Positions 1 to 7,367 of a DNA stretch of 64,000 nucleotides are shown piece by piece. Each line of letters begins with the position of its first letter. The first letter of the stretch is position 1. A program made the translations under genes and the position numbers. The notes beneath the pieces were generated by a model. The model was given only the letters and a program-made list of their open reading frames with translations, had not been told where the DNA came from and searched no databases. This stretch comes from an uncultured Persicobacter sp. (GTDB lineage Bacteria > Bacteroidota > Bacteroidia > Cytophagales > Cyclobacteriaceae), in NCBI GenBank assembly GCA_947498325.1, contig CANMKE010000004.1, positions 124,001 to 188,000 of the forward strand. Reading direction: 5' to 3'.

Positions 1-778
1 GATAAGGGCGACCTTCCTGGTACAAGTTGTGTTCTTTAGCCACTGACTCAATAGAAGTATCGAACCAAACGCCTTTCATTGTACGGCCAGCATAGTTCAC
101 CTCTACCTGGTCACCTGCTTTTACCGCCTGGCCATCGCCTTTTTCCTTGATCTCGATATAAACACCATTTTCTGTTTTCTCAGCTTTGATGTCATTCTTT
201 TTCAAGTAATCGTTGATCGCCTGATCGTCCTTAGCTACCAATTCCTTGGCTTCTTTTTCCATCTCGATCGACTTCTCGATATTTTTAGCGATATCTTCTT
301 TGCCTAATTCGCGGAAACGAGCCGCCAAAGCCTCTTTACCCGCCATCAATTTCTTTGCACGTACATGCATAGTGAAGGTATCTCCTTCTTTAACCATTGG
401 AGGGCGCATATAATCCTGAGGGAACAAGATTTTTGCAGGCAAAGTAACTACCATTGAGTCACCTTCAGCCATTTCCTTCAATGCATCTGCAGGGCTTGCA
501 GGGCTGCCTTCGGGCATTTTTTGGAATTCAAAGATTCCTGGAATTTCCTGACCTTTAGATGTCTGCCATACAGAATCTTTAGCATCAGTCATATCAAAAT
601 CAAATTCCATAAACTGACCTTCTGCCAATTTAGGACCATTTCCAGCATCTACGATTTGGTACTCAATACCAGAATCTGTTGTAAATTTACCAACTTTGCT
701 TCCGCTGTTGTCACACGAAGTCAAGGCTGCAGCTCCTCCCACTAAAAGGAAGGCTAAGGGTCTCATTACTTTTTTCAT
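1..778 (-). CDS. FKBP-type peptidyl-prolyl isomerase lipoprotein (3' end outside window)
   Basis: The gene reads leftward from an ATG at 778 and runs off the window start, so 259 codons are seen and the stop is missing. The N-terminus is a lipoprotein signal peptide with a lipobox ending in L-T-S-Cys22. A first region (about residues 30-150) looks like a diverged FKBP-like segment. A long charged helical linker follows, and the last visible part opens a second, more typical FKBP domain (VKAGDQVEVNYAGRTMKG, then WFDTS). Such proteins catalyse cis-trans isomerisation at proline and assist folding of exported proteins. As a lipoprotein it should sit in the periplasm, anchored in a membrane. The active-site residues further downstream cannot be checked because the gene is cut by the window edge. 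Confidence 0.85.
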   Translation of the reverse strand, partial: MKKVMRPLAFLLVGGAAALTSCDNSGSKVGKFTTDSGIEYQIVDAGNGPKLAEGQFMEFDFDMTDAKDSVWQTSKGQEIPGIFEFQKMPEGSPASPADALKEMAEGDSMVVTLPAKILFPQDYMRPPMVKEGDTFTMHVRAKKLMAGKEALAARFRELGKEDIAKNIEKSIEMEKEAKELVAKDDQAINDYLKKNDIKAEKTENGVYIEIKEKGDGQAVKAGDQVEVNYAGRTMKGVWFDTSIESVAKEHNLYQEGRPY

Positions 779-868
779 CTCAAAAAACGTTTACAATAAT
801 ATTCAAATCAAAAACAATCCTCGCAGGAATCAAAACTCCTGCAAGCATTTTATGCTAACTGGTCGATC

Positions 869-1894
869 TTAGTTAGCGGCAAGTAATTGTTCCTTATAGG
901 CAGGCAATAAACTTGTGAATTTTTCTACTGTGGATTCCATATCCTCCATGTCGCTGATGCCTCCAGCGGCATTTTTATGTCCTCCGCCACTGAAGTTGTC
1001 TTTGGCAAAAGCACTGGCGTCAAAAGTTCCTTTGGAGCGGAACGACATCTTGATGCCATCCTTACGGTGGATGATCATGGCGGCAAAAACGATCTCGCGC
1101 ATGGAAAGGGCATAATTTACAAAGCCCTCTGTATCGCCCGTCTGTTCATTAAATCGCTTGAGGTCTTCCTGTGTCAGGGAGAAAAAAGCGGTACGGTATT
1201 CGGGCAATACCTGCAGGCGCTGGCTCAGGGCAAATCCCAGAAAGCGCAACCTGTCCAGGGAGTTGGCATCGTAAATGTATTTTCCGATTTTGGCAGTATC
1301 AGCACCAAGGGCGATCAGGTCTGCCGTAATCATATGGGTTTTACGGGTGGTATTGGAGTGTTTGAACCCTCCAGTATCAGTCATGATTCCCGCATATAAT
1401 TCTTCGGCCATATCGGCGTCCACAAACTCCCGGCCATCAAGTTCAATGATCAAATCATAGATCATCTCACAAGTTGCCGCATAGGTGGTATCAGAGAATG
1501 GGAAATCAGCAAAGTCATCAGGCTCACGGTGATGGTCAATCATCACTTTCATGGCTGCAGATTTCTCCACCAATGCGCCCAGCCCACCAATACGTTTGAG
1601 GCTGTTAAAATCCAGGCAATACACCACTTCGGCATCCTGCACCAGTTTTTCCGCTTCGGCTTCGTTACCCTCATAAACCAACACCTCTTCCTGTCCTTTC
1701 ATCCACTTCAAAAAAGCGGGATAGTCCGTTGGGGAGATGATCGTTACCTCATGCCCTGTTTTGCGCAGGAAATGGTACCACGCCAGGCAAGAACCCAGGG
1801 CGTCGCCATCAGGTTTAGAGTGTGGTAGAATTACCCCTTTTTTCGGGGTTGAAATAAAAGACTTAAATCCTTCAAGATTTTGCATATCAATCAA
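869..1894 (-). CDS. DHH/DHHA1 family phosphoesterase (NrnA-like oligoribonuclease / pAp phosphatase)
   Basis: The 341-residue product has the full architecture of the NrnA group of DHH phosphoesterases. An N-terminal metal-binding segment reads H-S-K-P-D-G-D-A-L-G-S (about residues 25-35), the DHH motif is in I-D-H-H-R-E-P (about 119-125), and a C-terminal DHHA1 domain carries the glycine-rich S-G-G-G-H-K-N-A-A-G-G loop near residue 305. In this family the enzyme uses Mn2+ to degrade 2-5 nt RNA and often to dephosphorylate pAp in the cytoplasm. Which of these activities dominates here cannot be told from the sequence. The start at 1894 or an internal Met at codon 4 are both possible. A promoter-like sequence lies just upstream at 1930-1960. 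Confidence 0.92.
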   Translation of the reverse strand: MIDMQNLEGFKSFISTPKKGVILPHSKPDGDALGSCLAWYHFLRKTGHEVTIISPTDYPAFLKWMKGQEEVLVYEGNEAEAEKLVQDAEVVYCLDFNSLKRIGGLGALVEKSAAMKVMIDHHREPDDFADFPFSDTTYAATCEMIYDLIIELDGREFVDADMAEELYAGIMTDTGGFKHSNTTRKTHMITADLIALGADTAKIGKYIYDANSLDRLRFLGFALSQRLQVLPEYRTAFFSLTQEDLKRFNEQTGDTEGFVNYALSMREIVFAAMIIHRKDGIKMSFRSKGTFDASAFAKDNFSGGGHKNAAGGISDMEDMESTVEKFTSLLPAYKEQLLAAN

Positions 1895-1929
1895 AGTCTC
1901 AGACTAACTGAGTCATTTTTTGTAAGATG

Positions 1930-1960
1930 CAAAGGTCATTAATAACTTCAAATATTCAAA
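1930..1960 (-). promoter_or_regulatory. Possible Bacteroidota-type promoter for the DHH phosphoesterase gene
   Basis: Read on the minus strand there is TTTG, then 19 nt, then GACCTTTG, about 35 nt before the ATG at 1894. The Bacteroidota consensus is TTTG, 19-21 nt, TAnnTTTG, so the -7 element has one mismatch. This is a motif match only. Confidence 0.4.
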
Positions 1961-2104
1961 CAGTATGAACAGGAATATGTGCCTACTAATCCTAATTTTA
2001 CTAAATGTTTGCATTATATTGCTTTGAAATAACCTATTAATACCCTGAAGAGCCTTTTTTTTGCCTTGATTAAAAATCATTATCAACCATCAATTTAAAA
2101 CAAC

Positions 2105-2557
2105 ATGAGTCAACACCTTCATTTAATCCTTTTTTTCAGCTTCCTGATTTTCAGCAGCTGTAAGCAACCCGAGCAAACCACTTCAGGCACTGTGAAAGGA
2201 CAAATTACCTGGGCTTCGGGCAATATGATGCCGAGCATTGGTACAGCACCCCAACAACCAACAGGCGTAGAAAGAACGATTCATTTTGCGGTACCAGTGA
2301 AGGACGCCAACATCAAGCGCAATGCCGAAGGGCTGATTGACAAAGCGGGCATTGAGATTGTGGAAAGTGCCAAAAGCAATGCTGACGGCCAATTTGAAAT
2401 TGCATTACCTGCAGGAAAATATTCGGTACTGACAGAGGAAGACGGCGGACTTTTTGCCAACAGCATGAATGGGCAAGGGGAGCTTAATCCGGTAACGGTA
2501 ACCAGCGGAGGCGTTGCAACCATGAATATTGTGGTGAATTACAAAGCCGTATATTAA
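2105..2557 (+). CDS. Small lipoprotein with a predicted carboxypeptidase-regulatory-like beta fold
   Basis: The 150-residue product begins with a lipoprotein signal ending in F-S-S-Cys19. The mature part starts with G-T-V-K-G-Q-I-T-W and contains the pattern A-D-G-Q-F-E-I-A-L-P-A-G-K-Y-S-V near residues 98-113. This pattern is typical of transthyretin-like or carboxypeptidase-regulatory-like beta sandwiches found on many Bacteroidota surface proteins. No catalytic residues are recognisable and I do not know its function. It stands alone between the DHH gene (opposite strand) and a large stem-loop at 2571-2618. Confidence 0.75.
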   Translation: MSQHLHLILFFSFLIFSSCKQPEQTTSGTVKGQITWASGNMMPSIGTAPQQPTGVERTIHFAVPVKDANIKRNAEGLIDKAGIEIVESAKSNADGQFEIALPAGKYSVLTEEDGGLFANSMNGQGELNPVTVTSGGVATMNIVVNYKAVY

Positions 2558-2570
2558 TTTCGGCACTGAA

Positions 2571-2618
2571 GGCTTGTTCTGCAACTTCAGCAGGAACTGA
2601 CGGCCTGCAGAACAAGCC
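2571..2618. repeat. Perfect 13-bp inverted repeat (stem-loop) downstream of lipoprotein gene
   Basis: GGCTTGTTCTGCA at 2571-2583 is exactly complementary to TGCAGAACAAGCC at 2606-2618, with a 22-nt loop. It starts 13 nt after the stop of the lipoprotein gene. No T-run follows, so it is not a standard intrinsic terminator. It may stabilise the mRNA 3' end or act as a terminator that does not need a U-tract. Confidence 0.6.
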
Positions 2619-2850
2619 GATTGCCGCCTTCAACATGGCACATGAAAACCACCTGACGGGTGCGGCATGTGCCCTGTTCTTCAATAGCAAATCAAAGCCA
2701 GCCTATGGTTATTTTTTGTTCGTTAGGCCAAGGGATCCTGCCTAAATTAAATAAGGTAGGTCGCAGCGGGCTGCCACGACCATTGGAAGAATTGAGGGTT
2801 ATTTTGGCGATTTTTAAATCGTGTGGCCATGAATGGCTGTCATGCCAAAC

Positions 2851-3363
2851 TTAAATTTCCTCTCCCTTCAGCACCTGCCAACCTTCCTGCTTGTTCAGGT
2901 CAAGGTCTTTGGCTACCTTATGCAAGGTGGGATTGTTCCACGAAAACACAATCAGGGTAATACAGAACATGGCGAAATAGAACTTGTCGCCAGTAACGAA
3001 AGCGCAAATACTCGACATCCAGTACCCGATGGCAATCCAATAGATTTTTTGCTGAAGCGCACCATAGAACACCATCAGTTTTTCTCGTAAATCTTCGATG
3101 GGCTTGGCTTCATTGCGTATTTTAGCATATCCTTTATACCCCATAGCAATGCTGATAACCACCACCAAAAGGTTTGCTGCACGCAATATAGCTGTGGCCG
3201 ATGCTGAAAGGTGGACAATACCCGCAAACTGGTTGCCCTGCGATTTCAGGTAGGCCATCACAAAAATGATCAGCGGAAGGGCGAGCAGGATGTACATCAT
3301 CATGTTAACTTTATTGATGTAATCCCGACTTGTTTTAAAGGTTAAACGGTCTTTTGTAAACAT
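2851..3363 (-). CDS. Small membrane protein of unknown function
   Basis: The 170-residue product has about four hydrophobic segments, near residues 20-40 (M-M-Y-I-L-L-A-L-P-L-I-I-F-V-M-A-Y), 55-75, 105-122 and 124-140. Short charged stretches (L-K-S-Q-G-N-Q, K-I-R-N-E-A-K-P) separate them. I recognise no family. The N-terminus M-F-T-K-D-R-L-T-F-K is polar, so this is an integral inner-membrane protein rather than a secreted one. It is transcribed away from the divergent lipoprotein gene at 3480, with about 115 nt between the two starts. Confidence 0.65.
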   Translation of the reverse strand: MFTKDRLTFKTSRDYINKVNMMMYILLALPLIIFVMAYLKSQGNQFAGIVHLSASATAILRAANLLVVVISIAMGYKGYAKIRNEAKPIEDLREKLMVFYGALQQKIYWIAIGYWMSSICAFVTGDKFYFAMFCITLIVFSWNNPTLHKVAKDLDLNKQEGWQVLKGEEI

Positions 3364-3479
3364 TATTTTATCTTGCTACTATAATATGACACTGGAAAGT
3401 GTGCAATATCCGTGAATTTACGCAAAAGTCAAACAGAAAGCCCTTTGCGATGCTCCTTCACCAACATAATACTCAATAT

Positions 3480-4055
3480 ATGAAAATGATCTCTCCCTTT
3501 TTTCGCTATGCACTCACCGCCACAATGCTTACCTGTGGACTGATGGCCTGTGAAGATAAAAAAAGCCAGCAAGCAACACAGGAAACCACCCCAAAACCAC
3601 ACACGCTCTTACAGCTCAAGCACGTTGCAGACTCCAACTGGCAGGTGATGATGACCTCCGACAGTCAGAAATTCAATTACCTACACCGATTGGTGCAAGA
3701 GGTGGAGTACTCAGACCATCAGGATGCCCCAACGACCAAGAAACTCCATCAGCTGATTTCTACACTGCAACATTCAAGGTACGACCGTAACGGCATTGCA
3801 GATACTGAAAAGGTGATTGTTTATGATTCTATCAGCCAACTGACGATCTATGAGGTGATCGACTACTGTGCCGACCTGCCGATCTTCAGCACGCAGCCTA
3901 CCATGAAAGCACTCGTGGAAGGCATACAGGAAGAGGATGCCAGAACACTTAAATTGCGCATCAACTATGATATGTCGGCCTTTGATTTCAATGAATCCCT
4001 TGAACAAAACCCCGAGGCGAAACTTCAGCCCATGCCGACTTTTATTCAGGAATAA
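3480..4055 (+). CDS. Lipoprotein of unknown function
   Basis: I place the start at the ATG at 3480 rather than at the in-frame upstream ATG at 3399. From 3480 the protein begins M-K-M-I-S-P-F-F and runs into a lipobox ending in G-L-M-A-Cys, whereas the upstream extension is polar and lies in the divergent promoter region. The mature part is about 170 residues and mostly polar. It has L-L-Q-L-K-H-V-A-D-S-N-W-Q-V-M-M-T and a mixed alpha/beta pattern. No known domain is recognised. A bidirectional hairpin terminator at 4123-4152 separates it from the convergent acyl-CoA ligase gene. Confidence 0.7.
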   Translation: MKMISPFFRYALTATMLTCGLMACEDKKSQQATQETTPKPHTLLQLKHVADSNWQVMMTSDSQKFNYLHRLVQEVEYSDHQDAPTTKKLHQLISTLQHSRYDRNGIADTEKVIVYDSISQLTIYEVIDYCADLPIFSTQPTMKALVEGIQEEDARTLKLRINYDMSAFDFNESLEQNPEAKLQPMPTFIQE

Positions 4056-4122
4056 ATGCTGCCGAGGCCATTGCGTGGCGGTTCAGCGATCATGCACTGA
4101 CTTGCAGAAATGTTTACCCCAT

Positions 4123-4152
4123 AAAAAAAAGGCACCATCGAGGGTGCCTTTT
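4123..4152. terminator. Bidirectional intrinsic terminator between convergent genes
   Basis: The stem GGCACC (4131-4136) / GGTGCC (4143-4148) has a short loop, an A-run on the left and TTTT on the right. It can end both the lipoprotein mRNA (+) and the acyl-CoA ligase mRNA (-). Confidence 0.8.
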
Positions 4153-4173
4153 CTATAGATCAATTAAAAGCTT

Positions 4174-5991
4174 TTAGCTTGCTTTTTTTTTCTGTTGTTG
4201 CTCATCGTACATTTCATCAATCTCCTTTTTATATTTGGTATTGATGACTTTACGCTTGATTTTCATGGTTGGGGTCAGTTCACCACTTTCCTGTGTAAAC
4301 TCTTTGCCCAACAGCTTAAACTTCTTGATTTTCTCGAATCGTGCAAGGTTGCTTTGAAGTGCCTCCAAACGCTCGTTGAAGAATTCCGCTACTGTAGAAT
4401 GCTCCAGCATTTCTTTAACATTATTGAACTCGAGGTTCTTTTTCTTCGCCCAATCAGCCAACACATCAAAAGCAGGAACGATCAATGCCGTAACATACTT
4501 CTTCTCATCACCAATTACGGCAATTTGCTCAATGAACTGATCTTTACCAACCTGCGATTCAATCATCTGTGGAGCGATATACTTACCACCAGAAGTTTTC
4601 ATCAGGTCTTTCAAGCGTTCTTCAAAAACAAGGTTTCCGTGGGAATCAAAACGCCCAGCATCTCCGGTACGCAACCAGCCATCGACCAACACTTCAGCCG
4701 TCGCTTCGGGCTTTTTGTAGTATCCGCGCATAACGTTACCACCTTTCACCAAAATTTCATTGGAAGCCCCCATTCGGATCTCCACTTTCGGCATCACTTT
4801 CCCTGCTGATCGAACATCGAAGTGCGTATCTTCAAAACAAGTTACCGACGCACAGGTTTCTGTCATGCCGTAACCAATCTTCACTGTAAGGCCTACAGCA
4901 TGGAAAAAGCTGACAATATTGTCATTCAGTTTACCACCACCACAAGGCATGATTTTGATGCGTCCGCCTACTGCTTCACGAATTTTTGAAAGCACCAATT
5001 TATCCGCTACCGCATGCTGCATACGCAAGTACAATGGCACTGACTTCTCCAGACGGCGACGGTTCATGACTTTGGTACCCACATTTACCGCCCAATGGAA
5101 AAGCTTCTGCTTGGCCTTTGGTGCTTCTTCAAGCTTGCCGTAAATGGTTCCGTAAATTTTCTCGAACAATCGAGGCACAGAACAAAGGACGGATGGCTTC
5201 ACCTCTTTGAGTGCTTCGGCCACAGTGGCTGTATCACGCAAATAGTAATTGGTCATCCCTTTATAGAACACATAGAACGTCCATGCACGCTCAAAAACGT
5301 GACTCAGTGGCAAGAAACACAACGAAGTGTCCTCCTCTGTCAAGTTAATTCTCAGGTCGTGAATCTCATTGGTAAACGCAAAGTTGGAGTGATCCATCAT
5401 TACGCCCTTAGGTTCGCCTGTTGTTCCTGAAGTATAAATAATCGTTGCGAGGTCATCCATCTTGGCCGTGGCCAGACGTTTACTCACTTCCATACGCAAA
5501 TTGTTGGACTCCCCTACTGCCAGCATCTCTTCGAACAGCATCACCTGCTTACTCTTATCGATTTGTACAGACGGATCAAATACAACGATACGCTCCAAAG
5601 TTGGGTGTGTACCCAAAATAGAAACCGCTTTATCGTAATGCTCCTGCCCACCAACAAAGAGGGTTTTGATCGTTGAATCAGAAAGAATGTACTCCAACTG
5701 CCCCAGGGTGTTGGTCGCATATATAGGCACAACCACACCACGAACAGACATCACCGCATAATCCACAGTTGTCCACTCAGGTGTATTTTGTGAGAAAATA
5801 CCCACTTTTTCATCGACCCCTACACCGTAGTGCAATAATGCCGAGGCAATGAGGTCTACATTATTTGCAAAATCTTTCCAGGTAGTGGAAACCCAATCCA
5901 TACTACCATAAGGCTGATAGTAATAAGCGATCCGGTCTTGATATTTTATAGCTTGGTTTTTAAAACCAACTGCCAAATGTTCATACTTCAT
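4174..5991 (-). CDS. AMP-dependent long-chain fatty acid--CoA ligase
   Basis: The 605-residue protein is a full-length AMP-binding enzyme of the long-chain acyl-CoA synthetase type. The P-loop-like motif Y-T-S-G-T-T-G-E-P-K-G is at residues 186-196. The Y-G-M-T-E-T-C-A motif and the D-G-W-L-R-T-G-D-A-G-R hinge region follow, and the C-terminal part contains the G-G-K-Y-I-A-P-Q segment typical of this subgroup. The enzyme activates free fatty acids with ATP and CoA for lipid synthesis or breakdown in the cytoplasm or at the inner membrane. The K-rich C-terminus is normal for Bacteroidota homologues. It is monocistronic, with about 800 nt of AT-rich DNA upstream. Confidence 0.93.
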   Translation of the reverse strand: MKYEHLAVGFKNQAIKYQDRIAYYYQPYGSMDWVSTTWKDFANNVDLIASALLHYGVGVDEKVGIFSQNTPEWTTVDYAVMSVRGVVVPIYATNTLGQLEYILSDSTIKTLFVGGQEHYDKAVSILGTHPTLERIVVFDPSVQIDKSKQVMLFEEMLAVGESNNLRMEVSKRLATAKMDDLATIIYTSGTTGEPKGVMMDHSNFAFTNEIHDLRINLTEEDTSLCFLPLSHVFERAWTFYVFYKGMTNYYLRDTATVAEALKEVKPSVLCSVPRLFEKIYGTIYGKLEEAPKAKQKLFHWAVNVGTKVMNRRRLEKSVPLYLRMQHAVADKLVLSKIREAVGGRIKIMPCGGGKLNDNIVSFFHAVGLTVKIGYGMTETCASVTCFEDTHFDVRSAGKVMPKVEIRMGASNEILVKGGNVMRGYYKKPEATAEVLVDGWLRTGDAGRFDSHGNLVFEERLKDLMKTSGGKYIAPQMIESQVGKDQFIEQIAVIGDEKKYVTALIVPAFDVLADWAKKKNLEFNNVKEMLEHSTVAEFFNERLEALQSNLARFEKIKKFKLLGKEFTQESGELTPTMKIKRKVINTKYKKEIDEMYDEQQQKKKAS

Positions 5992-6795
5992 AATTGGAAC
6001 GTAAGAATATTTCTTAACATGAAATAAAAAAATATTAGGTGGAGATAAATGTCTAATTTCACCATCCCTGTTTTTTACAGTGCAAAAATAAAGAAGATCC
6101 CGCAGAAATGATAGTTTTTCTTCATTTGCGTGATAATTATTATTTTAGCCTATTTTTATTTATCGACTATTTATATAAAGTTTCCGATATACTCCCTTCA
6201 ACGACTTCAATTCATTACAGAAATCTTTAAATTATCCATTGAAATTTCAGACCGATTTTATCATTTAAAATTAATCTAAATTTTAAAACTACAGTAAAAC
6301 GGTTCATTTCTGAGGAGATCAAATACAACACTACGCACCCATTGTTGCACCCTCAACAGATTGTATGTTGAGATAAGACTTATTTAGGACTTGGATTTCC
6401 CTTCAGCCATAAGAAAAGTGAAATCGCTCATAAAAAAATGTTCTTTTTCACCTTAAACATTACCTTAAAAACAAGAAAGTAAAAAAAAATGACGCCCCCC
6501 TTCTTGTCAAAAATGGCGCTATTTTGAAATTTGTTTTTCAAATATTGCCAAAAACACCCCGCATATCATTGAAAAAAATTTAATTTTTAGGTGAAAAAAC
6601 ACTAAAAATAAGGAATAAACACGATGCCACTTCCGCTTGATTTCTCTTCACTTTACTTTAAAATACAATCACTTATACTTACATTGACATTAACAACATC
6701 GTGTAAGCAGCATTAGTTCTTAATACTTTGTTGAACCATCTAACATTTTCCCCCAATATTGAAATAGGGAACGTTTTCATTTATCACCAATAATT
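5992..6795. other. Long AT-rich intergenic region
   Basis: This gap of about 800 nt between divergent genes has no convincing ORF. It is strongly AT-rich, with many A and T runs. A weak inverted repeat TTTGAAA/TTTCAAA lies at 6523-6542. The region presumably carries the divergent promoters of the acyl-CoA ligase and the small gene at 6796, but I cannot point to a clear one. A small RNA is possible but not supported. Confidence 0.5.
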
Positions 6796-7080
6796 ATGGC
6801 AGAAACTGTGACCGTAGTCGATCCAAAATCAGAAGCTTTAGAAAAAGCTTGCGTAAGCGCACTTGAAAAATTCGAGAAACTGGATCTTGAAAAACATGCG
6901 GTAATCCGAGAAAAATTAACTTGGGTTATCGGAAGCTACAACTATGATAAAAACCCTGAGGGTTTGGTAGAATTTGGGCAAGTTGCTTTAGAGGAACTGG
7001 AAGCCTTTAAAAAGCAAAAGCCTCGTCAGGTAGCTAAAAAGCTGATTGATGACTTGAAAAAATCTTTGGCTAAATTTTAA
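6796..7080 (+). CDS. Small helical protein of unknown function
   Basis: The 94-residue acidic-then-basic protein contains no signal or membrane segment. Its composition (A-L-E-K-F-E-K-L-D-L-E-K, V-A-L-E-E-L-E-A-F-K-K-Q-K and a lysine-rich end) predicts an all-helical cytoplasmic protein. A motif W-V-I-G-S-Y-N-Y-D-K-N-P-E-G-L lies in the middle. I do not recognise a family or function. It has its own long upstream region and two hairpin terminators behind it, suggesting an independently and perhaps abundantly expressed gene. Confidence 0.7.
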   Translation: MAETVTVVDPKSEALEKACVSALEKFEKLDLEKHAVIREKLTWVIGSYNYDKNPEGLVEFGQVALEELEAFKKQKPRQVAKKLIDDLKKSLAKF

Positions 7081-7140
7081 AACGCCAACAACATTGTGTT
7101 ACCTCATCCTTGATGATGGATAACATCACCGCCAAAAACA

Positions 7141-7167
7141 GGGAGCCCAAAAGTGCTTCCTTTTTTT
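7141..7167 (+). terminator. Intrinsic terminator of the small helical protein gene
   Basis: The stem GGGAGC (7141-7146) / GCTTCC (7155-7160), with one G-T pair, is followed by seven T residues. It lies 60 nt after the stop codon at 7080. Confidence 0.7.
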
Positions 7168-7189
7168 ATGCTTATCCCCTTAATAAAAC

Positions 7190-7222
7190 AAGCCCCCTGC
7201 TGTGCATTACAGTAGGGGGCTT
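7190..7222. terminator. Strong stem-loop between convergent transcripts
   Basis: AAGCCCCCT-g-CTGT pairs with ACAG-t-AGGGGGCTT around a 5-nt loop, giving a 13-bp stem with one mismatch. The minus-strand 3' flank is T-rich (TGTTTTATTA), so it most likely ends the WG-repeat gene mRNA on the minus strand. It may also back up the plus-strand terminator. Confidence 0.65.
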
Positions 7223-7367
7223 GGCTTTTATCATGACAACGGCGACTTCCCACCACCATCTGTAAAATCATCCAGCAGCCAGTGCCCACCGATGCACTAT
7301 TGGAAAGCTCCTTTGATCAGAAGAACCCGGCCACACAGTGGCATGACCTCAGCGGCGGATGGGAGCA

